The position numbers and the translations under genes were made by a program. A stretch of 64,000 bases of DNA from the NCBI GenBank assembly GCA_021209875.1, contig JAGYVD010000001.1:5766001-5830000 (forward strand), in the 5' to 3' direction. Below, one piece after another: positions 13,343 to 22,314 of the stretch. Positions within the stretch are counted from its first letter, which is position 1, and every line of letters starts with the position of its first letter. The notes under the pieces are model-generated. The model searched no databases and was not told the DNA's origin. It saw nothing but the letters and a program-made list of their open reading frames with translations. The DNA is from Rosellinia necatrix (taxonomy: Eukaryota > Ascomycota > Sordariomycetes > Xylariales > Xylariaceae).

Positions 13343-14968
13343 ATGCTTTACCGTCTCATAGTTTATGCTTTATTGACCACACGCACCCGAAGCTTCGTTC
13401 TAAAAGGTCCTCGACCCGACACTGCTGGTAAAGTAGCTAGATCGAGCGACGTGGGAAAGCGGAATGTCTCAATGCACATTGCAGTGTCATTAAAAACCCA
13501 GACAGTTGATTTGGGAGGCTATTCGAACACGCATTCGTTCGATTCATCTCGGTCTACGCCAGGATGGCAGAGGGAGGGGCTCGCTGGCTTTGGGGCTGGG
13601 ACAGTATATATGTTGAACCGTCTGTCTCTCAATAATCGCTGACAACAGAGGTCGAACTAACGCTCAATAGTCGAGATAGGAACGCCGAAACAAGGAATAT
13701 CACTCATTCTAGATACTGGATCATCCACGACACTGGTGGATCCGGACTGTATTCGAGCAGCGGACGCCGACGCGTGCCGGGAGTACGGGTATTACGACAC
13801 GACCACGTCGTCGACTTCATTGGCGCTGGATACATACTTTTCTGCGCAGTTCGGGACGGGTTACATGGAAGGGTCATGGTATACCGATACTATTTATATC
13901 GGACAGGACAGTAGGATATCCTTCCTTTGGACTTGGGCGCTCTGACATTCGTTACTTGAGTAGGGTTGCCTCTCCCGCACTCGCGGGTCGGGGTTAATAC
14001 ATGGAGTACCTATCTGTGGGCAGGAATCATCGGCGTTTCTTATGGCATGCGATGGAATACCGCGTATCCAACTATTCTGGACATGTTAGTTGAGCTTGGT
14101 TATATTGAGGTACCGATCTTCAGCTTAGATATTGGAACCCAGCGGGGGGCATCTTCGAACCAGCCCGGTACGTTCAAAATTGAAGCAATTTTTAGTAGGA
14201 GGGAAGACTAAAACAATACCCATAGGTCATCTCGTCTTTGGAGGTGTCAATCGTTGGAAATACCGCGGCTACCTTGAGCCTATAGAAATATGGCCTAACC
14301 CGTCTGATCAAAAGGAGCGATTTGGGCAAGTAGGGTGAGTGGGATTGCGCCCAACGCTTGTTCATGTCGACTGTGACTAAGACCATTATCGCAAGCTATT
14401 GGATAAATATGACCTCATTTGGGTATGCTCGGCCGGGAGAGCCCGAGGTCATACTCACCGACGGCAACTTCGCGCGATCGATGCTGATTGACACTGGGTC
14501 GACGTTTACCTATCTCGACGCGGACCTTGTGGCGGCCGTAGCAAAAGTTTTCAATGCCTGGATTGACGAGGAAGGGATGTACTACGTGAACTGCGCGCTG
14601 CTCTCCCGAGACGGCTATGCGAACTTTGGATTCAATCAAGGGAATATGATCATTCGAGTCAGTTATGCTGACTTCATTGTTGATTTCGGTACATACTGCG
14701 CCCTGGGCGTCCAACCAGCAGACTTGGGTGTCTCGAAATGGGTGCTTGGTAACAGCTTCATCCGAGCCGCATATAGTAAGCTGACCGATGCTGTGGAAAG
14801 TGCCACATTTATCCAAGAAGGCTGACAGCAAGAGTAGTTGTACTCGATCAGTCGAACGATGCGGTATGGCTTGCTCAGTATATGCCGTGTGAGGGTGACG
14901 AGATCAGCGATCTGACGTTGAATGCCGGCAAAGAGCTATGGTTAGATCTAACAGGGCTCTGTTGGTAG
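13343..14968 (+). CDS. Pepsin-like (A1 family) aspartic protease, secretory-type
   Basis: A two-lobed aspartic endopeptidase is encoded by six short exons: 13343-13619, 13671-13910, 13961-14167, 14226-14334, 14396-14775 and 14829-14968. The introns are 50-61 bp with GT-AG borders and branch-like CTAAC/CTGAC motifs. Joined, they stay in frame for 450 residues. The N-terminal lobe enters through VYMLNLEIGTPKQ and has its catalytic site at D107 (LILDTGSS). The C-terminal lobe site is D310 (LIDTGSTFTYLD). Other family landmarks are WAGIIGVSYG, a YPTILDMLVELGYI-type helix, LVFGGVNRWKY, YWINMTS and LGNSFIRAAY. The first 13-15 residues are hydrophobic, a weak signal peptide. No GPI anchor or TM tail is visible. 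The exons look broken if read without splicing, but I find no real frameshift. Candidapepsin/yapsin-like secreted protease is the closest impression. Exon 1 and the intron at 13911-13960 are the least certain parts. Confidence 0.83.
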
Positions 14969-15105
14969 AGTAGGGTCACCATTCGTCGGAATATTTGGTT
15001 AAGTGGAAAAGGCAGGTATGCAGAATTCTGGCTCGCCGAAGGGACGTAATAAGTGCGTTCTGTCTTCCACGCTGCTACTTGAAAGTGAAGGCCATGATGT
15101 GTCCG

Positions 15106-15939
15106 TTAGTCTCGCCCCCGAATGTCCTCGCTTAGGGGTCCTTGCCGGGTCCAAATATTCATGCCTATCTTCGATCCACTGGTAACAGGCAGGCCGGCAT
15201 GCAACGTGCGTTGATCCCCGGTCCCATCATCGAGGAGGTTCGACCAGAAGACGGCGTTTCCAACCAACGGACGGAATGTGACCCCATTCTCCCACGGCTC
15301 GTCGCAATCTACGAATGCGCACCATCTCGTGTCATGCGGTGGCGCTACCATGGGGAAGTTCGTCCCGCCGCCTGTTATGTTTTCGGCGGAGACGTAGGCG
15401 AAGAAGGAACTTTGTCTGTTCCCCCCCATGTCGGACGACGCATGGACCGCGCTTGTAAACCAGTCCGTGTGAAAGTGGTAGCGCTCGCCCTTGCCATACT
15501 TCACAAGCTGCAACGGCTCCAGGTATGTTCGAGGGGTATCAAAGCCCTGGAATAGTAGCGCCCGCTCCTCGATGCAGCGGACTGTGTCGTCGCGCACGAC
15601 ACTCGTCGACTGCGACGTACGCGTTTGCCGTTGCCCTTGAACACCCTCGTGGTCAGCAATGGCCGATCGTGAGAACGTATCCTTCCTGCGATCAGAGTTA
15701 TTAGTTTCCCATGCCGAACTGCGTTTTATTCGCGATAAAACCCACGTGATGGCTTGAAGATGCGTCTGCTCGTCCGCAGTCAGGAAACCGTCGAGATAGA
15801 TGACGAGCGGTGATTTGGATACAAGATGGCTCCGGTATGCGGGATGTTGGCATGGTGTAGCCTCATCATGATGGCTGTGTGCATTGGCCACAGCGGCGGC
15901 GAGCACCGCGGCATACTGCATTAACCTGGAAAGACCCAT
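15106..15939 (-). CDS. Prolyl 4-hydroxylase alpha-like 2OG-Fe(II) dioxygenase, secretory
   Basis: The product is a 2-oxoglutarate/Fe(II) oxygenase of the P4Hc type, expected to hydroxylate proline (or a similar residue) in proteins within the ER or outside the cell. The frame is open for 277 codons, but 15745-15686 looks like a 60-bp in-frame intron (GTGGGT donor, CTAATAAC branch, CGCAG acceptor). Removing it gives 257 residues and brings the helix after LTADEQTHLQAI directly to TFSRSAI. A hydrophobic leader (MQYAAVLAAAVANA) ends near residue 20. The iron ligands are the HTD motif (H137, D139 in YHFHTDW) and H227 in TLHAGLPV; K237 in SGSKIG would bind 2-oxoglutarate. LEPLQLVKYGKGERYHFHTDW is typical for fungal members. 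The C-terminus has no KDEL-like signal. The gene converges on the aspartic protease (137 bp between stops) and is divergent from the PDI-like gene. Confidence 0.87.
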   Translation of the reverse strand: MGLSRLMQYAAVLAAAVANAHSHHDEATPCQHPAYRSHLVSKSPLVIYLDGFLTADEQTHLQAITWVLSRIKRSSAWETNNSDRRKDTFSRSAIADHEGVQGQRQTRTSQSTSVVRDDTVRCIEERALLFQGFDTPRTYLEPLQLVKYGKGERYHFHTDWFTSAVHASSDMGGNRQSSFFAYVSAENITGGGTNFPMVAPPHDTRWCAFVDCDEPWENGVTFRPLVGNAVFWSNLLDDGTGDQRTLHAGLPVTSGSKIGMNIWTRQGPLSEDIRGRD

Positions 15940-16441
15940 ACTGAAGTTCGTGTAGTCAGGGTTTTTGCTTTCATCAACACTTGGATAGTTAATTCGAAGT
16001 TTAAGCTTTGAGGGGGCTCGAGAAATATCATGGCGATTTTACATCGAAATAGTAGACTATCAACCCATCACCCACTCAGCTCATTGATCCTCAACCTTCA
16101 TCCTTCAGGGGGATGAACTACAAACTGAAACGTCAGAGGATTCTCCTATCACCTGTCAAAGCATCGTAGCAATGCATGTTGAGTGGAGTAATACGCCCCT
16201 AAACCCAGGCAACTCGTGCAAGTGACAGGGGTTATTAAGGCGCCCTGCGTCTGATCTAACGGCGCACCTGTGGCCCCTGCAGGGGAACCTCCTGGACGAG
16301 ACATGGAGTGTAAGCCGTTTGACTCTTTCGGCTCTCCCAGATACAATACAGAGCTCTTTTAATCTACGACTTTATTAATCGTAATATTATTGAGGCCGGA
16401 AAAAAAAAAAACTTCAAGAAAAAGGAACTTGACGACCAAAT
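15940..16441. promoter_or_regulatory. Divergent intergenic region of P4H-like and PDI-like genes
   Basis: The 502 bp between the two start codons must contain both promoters. An A-rich tract (16400-16411) lies 30 bp upstream of the plus-strand ATG. No clear TATA box or unfolded-protein-response element could be recognised by eye. The arrangement would allow co-regulation of two secretory-pathway proteins, but this is inference from position only. Confidence 0.45.
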
Positions 16442-17792
16442 ATGAAGCTTCAATTATATGGAGCTTTGGCTTCTATCCTTTTGCACTCTTGCCTGGCTTG
16501 GGAGCATGCTAGTGAGGAGGACTTCCGCCACGCCATTTCAAAGCACCATAACGTACTAGTCGCCTGTGAGTTTACGACTTTAGCAATACCTACCTGAAGC
16601 CCATGAAAGTTCACACCAATTGAAGATACATACTGATGGAATTACTGCGATATAGTCATAGATGTACGTGTACACCTGGCCTTTGGAAACCTCATATTGA
16701 CTTGTCGGATTATGAGCGCAGCCATCATCGTAAGTTCTTTGCATTCCAAACATTACTTACTACTTGGGAGCCTGACAAGGAATTAAAGCATCGGAAGCCA
16801 AGTGCTCGAACCAGAATGGACGTCCATTGCTAGCTCACATAAATCAGTACTGAGCATTGACTGCTCAACTGCATCTGCTATATGCGACGAGTTCGGCGTA
16901 ATATCCTATCCCGCTCTCCGATTCTTTGATGAACATGGCAACACAAAGTCATATCGAGGGCCGAGAAGGGCTTCAGCGTACGTATTATGGTGTCCTTGTC
17001 CAACCCGGCATACAGGCCGCGCTCAAACGTTCATAGCATTGCCTCGTTTCTTAAAAGAGCTGTCCGTCCTACTATCACCGCCTTGGACGAGGAAACGAGC
17101 GCAGTATTTCAGTCCGTCGACGAGACTGTACTTATTGCGCGTATAAATCCTCGCGATGGGCATCTTCTGGCCGCATTGGAAACGATCGCATCGCAGTTTC
17201 GGGATCGAGCATCTTTCGGGTCTATAGAGACTACAGGTGCGGCCACGGTCGCGTGCTATAATAACAGAGATGAACAAAAGTTTACGTTGTCCGATTTGAC
17301 GGCTATCGATGCATTGCCCAAGTTGGTCGAAAGTTGTACCGCGCCACTTATTGGCGAATTCACAAGAGCCAGCGAGATGAAATATCTGCAGGTACGCAGC
17401 CGCATCGATCGGTCCAGTGAGCATCACTAATTACGAAATTTTAGTCCGGGAAGTCCTTGGTACTCTTCTTCGCGACATCACCGGACGAGAGGGAAGCGTT
17501 CGTAAACAAAATGAGACCGGTCGCGAAGATATACAAGGAGTATCTCAGCTTCGTGACCGTGGATGCGGAGGAGTATGGTGATTTGGTAGCGCCTCTTGGC
17601 CTGACGCCCGGCGCGTTTCCTGCCTTGGCAGTGCAAAACCCCATGTACGGGCAGACTTTCCCATACGCGCCGGGCGCCGAAATCTCCCCAGAGACGGTCG
17701 GCGCCTTCGTGGTGGATATTGTACAGGGGAAAGTAAAGCCGTGGGACGGACAGAGCAGACCGGGAACTGTCCGGGCGCATGATGAGCTATAA
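16442..17792 (+). CDS. Short PDI-like ER protein with HDEL, a-prime domain absent
   Basis: This protein disulfide isomerase relative is retained in the ER. Exons read as 16442-16565, about 16803-16977, 17037-17391 and 17445-17792, about 333 residues. The N-terminus MKLQLYGALASILLHSCLAW is a signal peptide, followed by ASEEDFRHAISKHHNVLVA as at the start of PDI domain a. After the first gap comes LEPEWTSIASSH, then ICDEFGVISYPALRFFDEHG with the cis-Pro of the thioredoxin fold, YRGPRRA, and domains b and b-prime (TAPLIGEFT, FVTVDAEEYGDLVAPLGL, FPALAVQ). The protein stops in the linker after VQGKVKPWDG and ends RAHDEL, a yeast-type ER-retrieval signal. Canonical PDI (about 500 residues) has a second thioredoxin domain there. 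The CxxC active site, expected between VLVA and LEPEW, falls in a 237-bp gap much longer than the neighbouring introns and was not found. Either a small exon is hidden there or the site is lost. The family call is firm; exon 2 is uncertain. Confidence 0.75.
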
Positions 17793-19196
17793 CGCGTTCG
17801 ACACGACATATACCACGGGTTACTAGTTGACATATAACGGCGGCGGCGGGGTCGCCTTCTTGTGTTCGTCGGTGCCGCCGTGAGCTATACCGAGGCGTTT
17901 TCTGAAATTCGGGGGCCCTGTGGTCATTTTTTCTCAGTTTATCCAGACAACACAATATCAAGATTGTATTTCACGAGAATCTCCTCACACAATCTATTGT
18001 GCTCCGGACTATGTGAGCGCGCGGCTGCATACAAGCATGCTGGTACCCCCCCAATATTACCTTATTGGTCGAAGCTTACACGATTTCTTTTTCTTCTGTT
18101 ATCCTGTTTGTAGATCGCTCCTTAAATCTCTCAGGCTCATATTCCAACCACCCCTCCGGTTGTCTCACTGAATGAAGCCACAAACTATGGAGTTATGTTG
18201 TATTATTGTCATTACAACCGCTCCTAGGACGTACATCTTTAAGGCAGACTCATGAACAGCTCGACCAGCTTCGGGTAGTTCGGTGTACTGTCATACCCAT
18301 CGTTAGCAGTGAGTTTTAGTCTCCCAGCCCGCACCGATGAACAAACATTACCCTCCCAGCAGAAAGTTGAGTTGAGAAGATAGGATAATGTTGTATATAC
18401 TGGTCCCATACCAGTATCGGGGTTCCAGCCCTCAGTGGCCGGAAACCCGGAGGACGAGGAAGTTGGCAACCTTCATATTCAATCACTGCCCTAAGCAGCC
18501 GCTAGTATCTGATAGTTGGTTTATTATGGAACCATGTGTAAGAAACATTTGAGAAGATATACCAACGACCCCTCTCCTACGATACCCTTTGCTCTCCCGG
18601 CCATAGCGTGCTGGTAAAGGCGACTGACGCCCCACAGGCTATTGTCCGGGCAAAGCGTGCGGCCTGGTTGAGTGTTTATCATATAAATTGCTATGCGATA
18701 AATGATATAAGAAATCGATGTTGGGAGGAGGGGCGTTGGAGGTTAATTGGTTGAGCCGAATCTGCTAATGTGGGCAATACAGCCGGTGATGGTAGGGCGG
18801 CACGCAGTCGCACGATAAACGAACCTAAGCATATATGGGATCTTATTGCCTTTACCAATATATTGATATGTATGCTATGAAATACCATCAATAAGAATGC
18901 CGTTGACTTTACACTAGTGGCGTGGGGAAGGGAGGTGGCATGCTGATTAGCATTTCAGATGATTGCCATGACCTAGGATCTTGCCGTGTTTATTAGTGCT
19001 TATGCACTATATCTTTCTGAGCGGAAACAAGCCATACATCCACTTCCCATTCCAATGTTTTCCTTATCAATCACGAACATCAGGAACAGGCGAGCTTCCC
19101 ATACATTTATCAATGTCAGGCAGCTCGAAGATCTCGGCGATGGGTATTAATGTATTTTTTTATTATTAGTTTTCATCTTGGTATCTCGGCTCCTAC
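17793..19196. other. Intergenic region between PDI-like and RFC genes (convergent)
   Basis: This 1.4 kb lies between the 3' ends of two convergent genes. It is locally AT-rich, with short unsupported open frames only (for example 18239-18469 and 18691-18891). No repeat, RNA gene or protein relic could be recognised. Confidence 0.6.
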
Positions 19197-20475
19197 CTAG
19201 CCCATGAGTTCACACCCCTCCCTCACCACCCCGACTACCGCACCCGTCTGAATAGTCTCGCTCGCGCCACCCGAGACTCTATATTCGATTTCTGCCAAGC
19301 CGTCGAGCCACCGTACCATAACCTCGGGCTTGACCTCCATCGTGACTAGCTGCTCCGATAACGCGGTGATGATGTCGGCCAACGCCAGGCCGTGGGATAC
19401 CTTGAGGGTGTTGATTGTCGAGAGACATGTCGTTACATCGGTCGTTGTGAGCAGCGAGTTGACGATTTTAGTGATGGCGTCGGGCGGCGGAGCCGCTATG
19501 CAATTGTAGATGGTCTCCATTGTGATGGTCTCGCGGACGATGTCCTCCTCGGGTATCTTCGGCGCGTCCCTCGGCTGCATGGGTGTACCTGTTCCAAGAT
19601 GAGTATGGGTCTCCTTCTGGGCTTGATAGGCCACGGGGAAACTTACTAGATGCGTGACAGGCCTGGAGGACGTTCAAGGCTCTTCGCATGTCTCCCTTGC
19701 TGAGCGTTACAAGCGCGTCCGTCGCCTCGGCGTTGATTTTTACTTCCTCCTCTGTGATGACCTTGTCCACTAATACCCGTATGTCTGCCTCCTTGAGTGG
19801 ACTGAACCGGAATCGTGTACATCTCGATAGCAAGGCGGGAGAGAGCTTATGCGTGTAGTTTGCGATGATGCAGAATCGGGTGTTAGCCGTGTACTTCTCC
19901 ATTATCCTTCGCAGGGCCATCTGGGCGGTATTTGTCATGGCATCGGCCTCGTCCAGAATAATAAGCTTGAAGGCAGCAATTCCACCGGCCCGTGACGCAC
20001 CACCCATGGTAAATATCTGTTTGGTGGAGGCAAAGGTCTTGATCTGTTCGCGCACGACGTCGATACCACGGTCGTCGGAGGCGTTGAGCTCGAGCACCAT
20101 CTGTCGCATGTTCTCCTGGCCGTATATACGACGGGCGAGAGCCAAGACGGTTGATGTCTTTCCAGTCCCGGGCGGGCCGTATAAAAGGAGATGCGGCATT
20201 CGATTCGTGTCAACGAACTTGTTAATAGTGGCAAGGATGTCCTGGTGGCCCGAGACATCGGACAGCGTCACTGGTCGATATTTCTCGACCCTTGGTGTCC
20301 CGGTTAGAAAATGCGTGAATAATGGGTTGCAGACATCTCACCATGGAAGGGAATCTTCGGCCTCGACAGGTAAGTTGGCCGCACTTCGCTTGCCCTTAGC
20401 AGTATTAGCCGAGGAGAACACAATGTCATTAGACGGAGGACCGTCGACATCCATTTCATCCTCAGAACCGGACAT
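19197..20475 (-). CDS. RFC3: Replication factor C small subunit (Rfc3 / human RFC5 type)
   Basis: A subunit of the RFC clamp loader that opens PCNA at primer-template junctions; it also serves in alternative clamp loaders in checkpoint and cohesion pathways. Acts in the nucleus. Three exons (20475-20342, 20290-19647, 19588-19197; introns 51 and 58 bp) give 389 residues. Motifs in order: acidic N-terminus, WVEKYRP at 45-51, Walker A GPPGTGKT at 83-90, LNASDDRG near 113-120, Walker B IILDEAD at 155-161, sensor-1 region [10 protein letters not shown] and the RFC-box LLSRC at 198-202. The helical collar follows in the C-terminal third ([10 protein letters not shown]). The GK-T plus SRC combination and the collar sequence place it with Rfc3/RFC5 better than with Rfc2 or Rfc4. 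All motifs are intact. It is somewhat longer than human RFC5 (340 residues), mainly through the N-terminal extension of about 40 residues. Confidence 0.96.
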
Positions 20476-21081
20476 GTTTACGAGGGTAGAAGGTACGTTG
20501 ATATTAGAATAGAATAGCGAGATATTGAAGTCAAATAATCGAAAGCAATTCAATCGTCGACTTTGTTTGGGAATCGTGGTGTTTGGCCTATAGCCGATGG
20601 CCAAGCTATGGGGATAGGCTGCTTGGATGAGGCTAAGTGAGGCGAGGTTCATGTCCAACGCTGAAGACGCGTAAAGTGAATTTCTCAGCGCGTCGTGGGG
20701 GCGGGTCTAGGCACTTAGGTACAGTACCTATCCGGGTTAGTACATTAACCATACCTTTATAACTACGACTACTACTACTACTACTACTACTACTAGGTAG
20801 TTACCTAGGTAGGTACTCCAAGGACAACACAACGTGCTCATCATTTTGTTTTGATGGAGAGTCGAATATATGTAACATCATAAAACTTACTTGATGTATG
20901 AACTCTCCCCAACAACAATAAAAAGAGAGGGTAAGAAGTAAAAGACAGGTGCCGCCAGCCCTTTTTAAAGAATATTATTTATCCATACATACATACATAC
21001 ATACAATCATTGATATTCAGATCTTGAATTAACAACCAACAACGCCAACACCAACACCATTCCATTCTATTGAACCCAAGG
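20476..21081. other. Upstream region of RFC3, with repeats
   Basis: It holds the RFC3 promoter side and the 3' flank of the next minus-strand gene. The visible contents are an (ACT)n tract, a CCTAGGTAGG-type motif near 20806 and a short CATA run at 20984-21003. No gene is seen. Confidence 0.6.
20768..20794. repeat. (ACT)9 microsatellite
   Basis: Nine perfect ACT units, followed within a few bases by AGGTAGTTACCTAGGTAGGT, one of the dispersed CCTAGG-centred palindromic motifs of this window. Confidence 0.9.
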
Positions 21082-22314
21082 TTAAGATGCCTTTCTCCTA
21101 GCCTCTGCCGCCCCGGAGCTATCATCGGAATCCAAGCTCCACGATGACCAGCTGCTGGCGTCGGAATCCGACTCCGACTCCGACTCCGCGGCGATCTCAT
21201 CATCGGTGAAGTTTCGGACAGTCAGCCGCCTCTCACAGCGCTCCAAGGTGTCGCCGCCGCCATCGTTCGCGTCAGCGTCCAGGCCTAGAAGGCCGAGGCC
21301 GGGGATGCGGCTGATGGCGCCGCCGTCCCGCTGATCGGATCCCAAGCGGGACTGGGTGGCCCACCACCTCTCCTCCTCCCTCCGTTCTTCCTCGTCGTCC
21401 TCCCTTGTCTCGTCGTCGTCCCAGAGGAAGCTCGACTGGCCCAGGGGGCTCTTCGGCGTCTCCTCGTCGCCGACTACGTCCTCGTGCTGCTGCTGCTGCT
21501 GCTGCTGATGCTGCTGATGCTGTTGCTGCCGCGGCATGGCCAGGGCCTCGCTCGGCGGCAGGTCGCCGTCCGGCGAGCGCGGCGGGTCCGGGGCGTACAG
21601 CTGGCGCCGCATCATCTCGGCCGCGAGGCTGTACCGGCGGTGGCAGCACTCGGAGGGCGAGTCGCAGTCGAGCCAGCAGTCGTGGCGCCGCCGCAGGAAC
21701 GCGCGGTCGCGCGCCCCGGGCTCGCACCGGCCCTGCGCCTCGAGGCCCAGCACCTTGCGCCGCCACGACCCCCACTGCTCCCAGCCCACGTAGTCGAACT
21801 CGGCCGTGCAGATCACCGCCGGGCGCCTCCGCTTCTTACTACTACTACTACTACTACTACTCCTACTACTACCACTGTTGTTGCTACTGTTGTTGTTGTT
21901 GTTGTTGTTGGCGTCGGCTTGCGCCTGCGCCTGTGCGCTCGAGACGCAGTACGTGTGCGAGCAGTCCAGGCACCGCCGCGTGCAGCCCAGCGGGTAGATC
22001 GACAGGCACTGGTGGCACTGCCACACCCAGGCCCGGGGCGTCCGCGGGGGCGGCGGCATGATCGGGGGCTGTTCCGGGCTCGCGGGGAGGATGTTGCGGA
22101 GGTGGAGGCGCGCCGGCGGAGACCCTGGTGTCGAGGTCCTTCGGGAGAATGAACTCGCCGGTTTCGGAGACGACGGCGACGGCGGCATTTTGGACGCTGG
22201 GGTTATTGATGATGGTGGTGGTGGTGGTGACGACGACGACGACGACGACGACGATGAAGGGGGGTTGCGAGGCGAGAAGAGCGAGAGTTTGGGGAGACTT
22301 ATACGCGACGGCAT
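21082..22314 (-). CDS. Cys-rich, low-complexity protein of unknown function
   Basis: A single uninterrupted frame of 410 residues, chosen to start at MPSRISLPK (22314) although the frame stays open 42 codons further upstream. Order: Ser/Pro-rich N-terminus with a poly-Ser then poly-Pro run (about 18-36), a conserved-looking segment from about 94 (WVWQCHQCLSIYPLGCTRRC then CLDCSHTYC), Gln/Ala and poly-Asn/Ser stretches, a basic KKRRRP, then FDYVGWEQWGSWRRKVLG and a second Cys group (HDCWLDCDSPSECC). The rest is a poly-Gln/His run, Asp/Glu-rich patches and a Ser/Asp-rich tail. The CxxC pairs suggest zinc binding; the basic patch could be a nuclear signal. The compact Cys/Trp core between homopolymers suggests a real fungal protein. 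I do not recognise a named family and assign no function. Trinucleotide repeats make its length likely to vary between strains. Confidence 0.7.
   Translation of the reverse strand: MPSRISLPKLSLFSPRNPPSSSSSSSSSSPPPPPSSITPASKMPPSPSSPKPASSFSRRTSTPGSPPARLHLRNILPASPEQPPIMPPPPRTPRAWVWQCHQCLSIYPLGCTRRCLDCSHTYCVSSAQAQAQADANNNNNNNSSNNSGSSRSSSSSSSSKKRRRPAVICTAEFDYVGWEQWGSWRRKVLGLEAQGRCEPGARDRAFLRRRHDCWLDCDSPSECCHRRYSLAAEMMRRQLYAPDPPRSPDGDLPPSEALAMPRQQQHQQHQQQQQQQHEDVVGDEETPKSPLGQSSFLWDDDETREDDEEERREEERWWATQSRLGSDQRDGGAISRIPGLGLLGLDADANDGGGDTLERCERRLTVRNFTDDEIAAESESESDSDASSWSSWSLDSDDSSGAAEARRKAS
21483..21531. repeat. CTG/CAG trinucleotide repeat (poly-Gln coding)
   Basis: CTG units interrupted by ATG and TTG encode a Gln/His run on the minus strand within the Cys-rich protein gene. 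Further coding repeats in the same gene are ACT at 21837-21866 (Ser), TTG at 21885-21910 (Asn) and GGT/GAC at 22213-22254 (Pro/Ser). Confidence 0.85.

Noticed and set aside
13736..14211. Reading the aspartic protease as a frameshifted pseudogene
   Set aside because: Five consensus GT-AG introns restore one continuous frame with family motifs across every junction.
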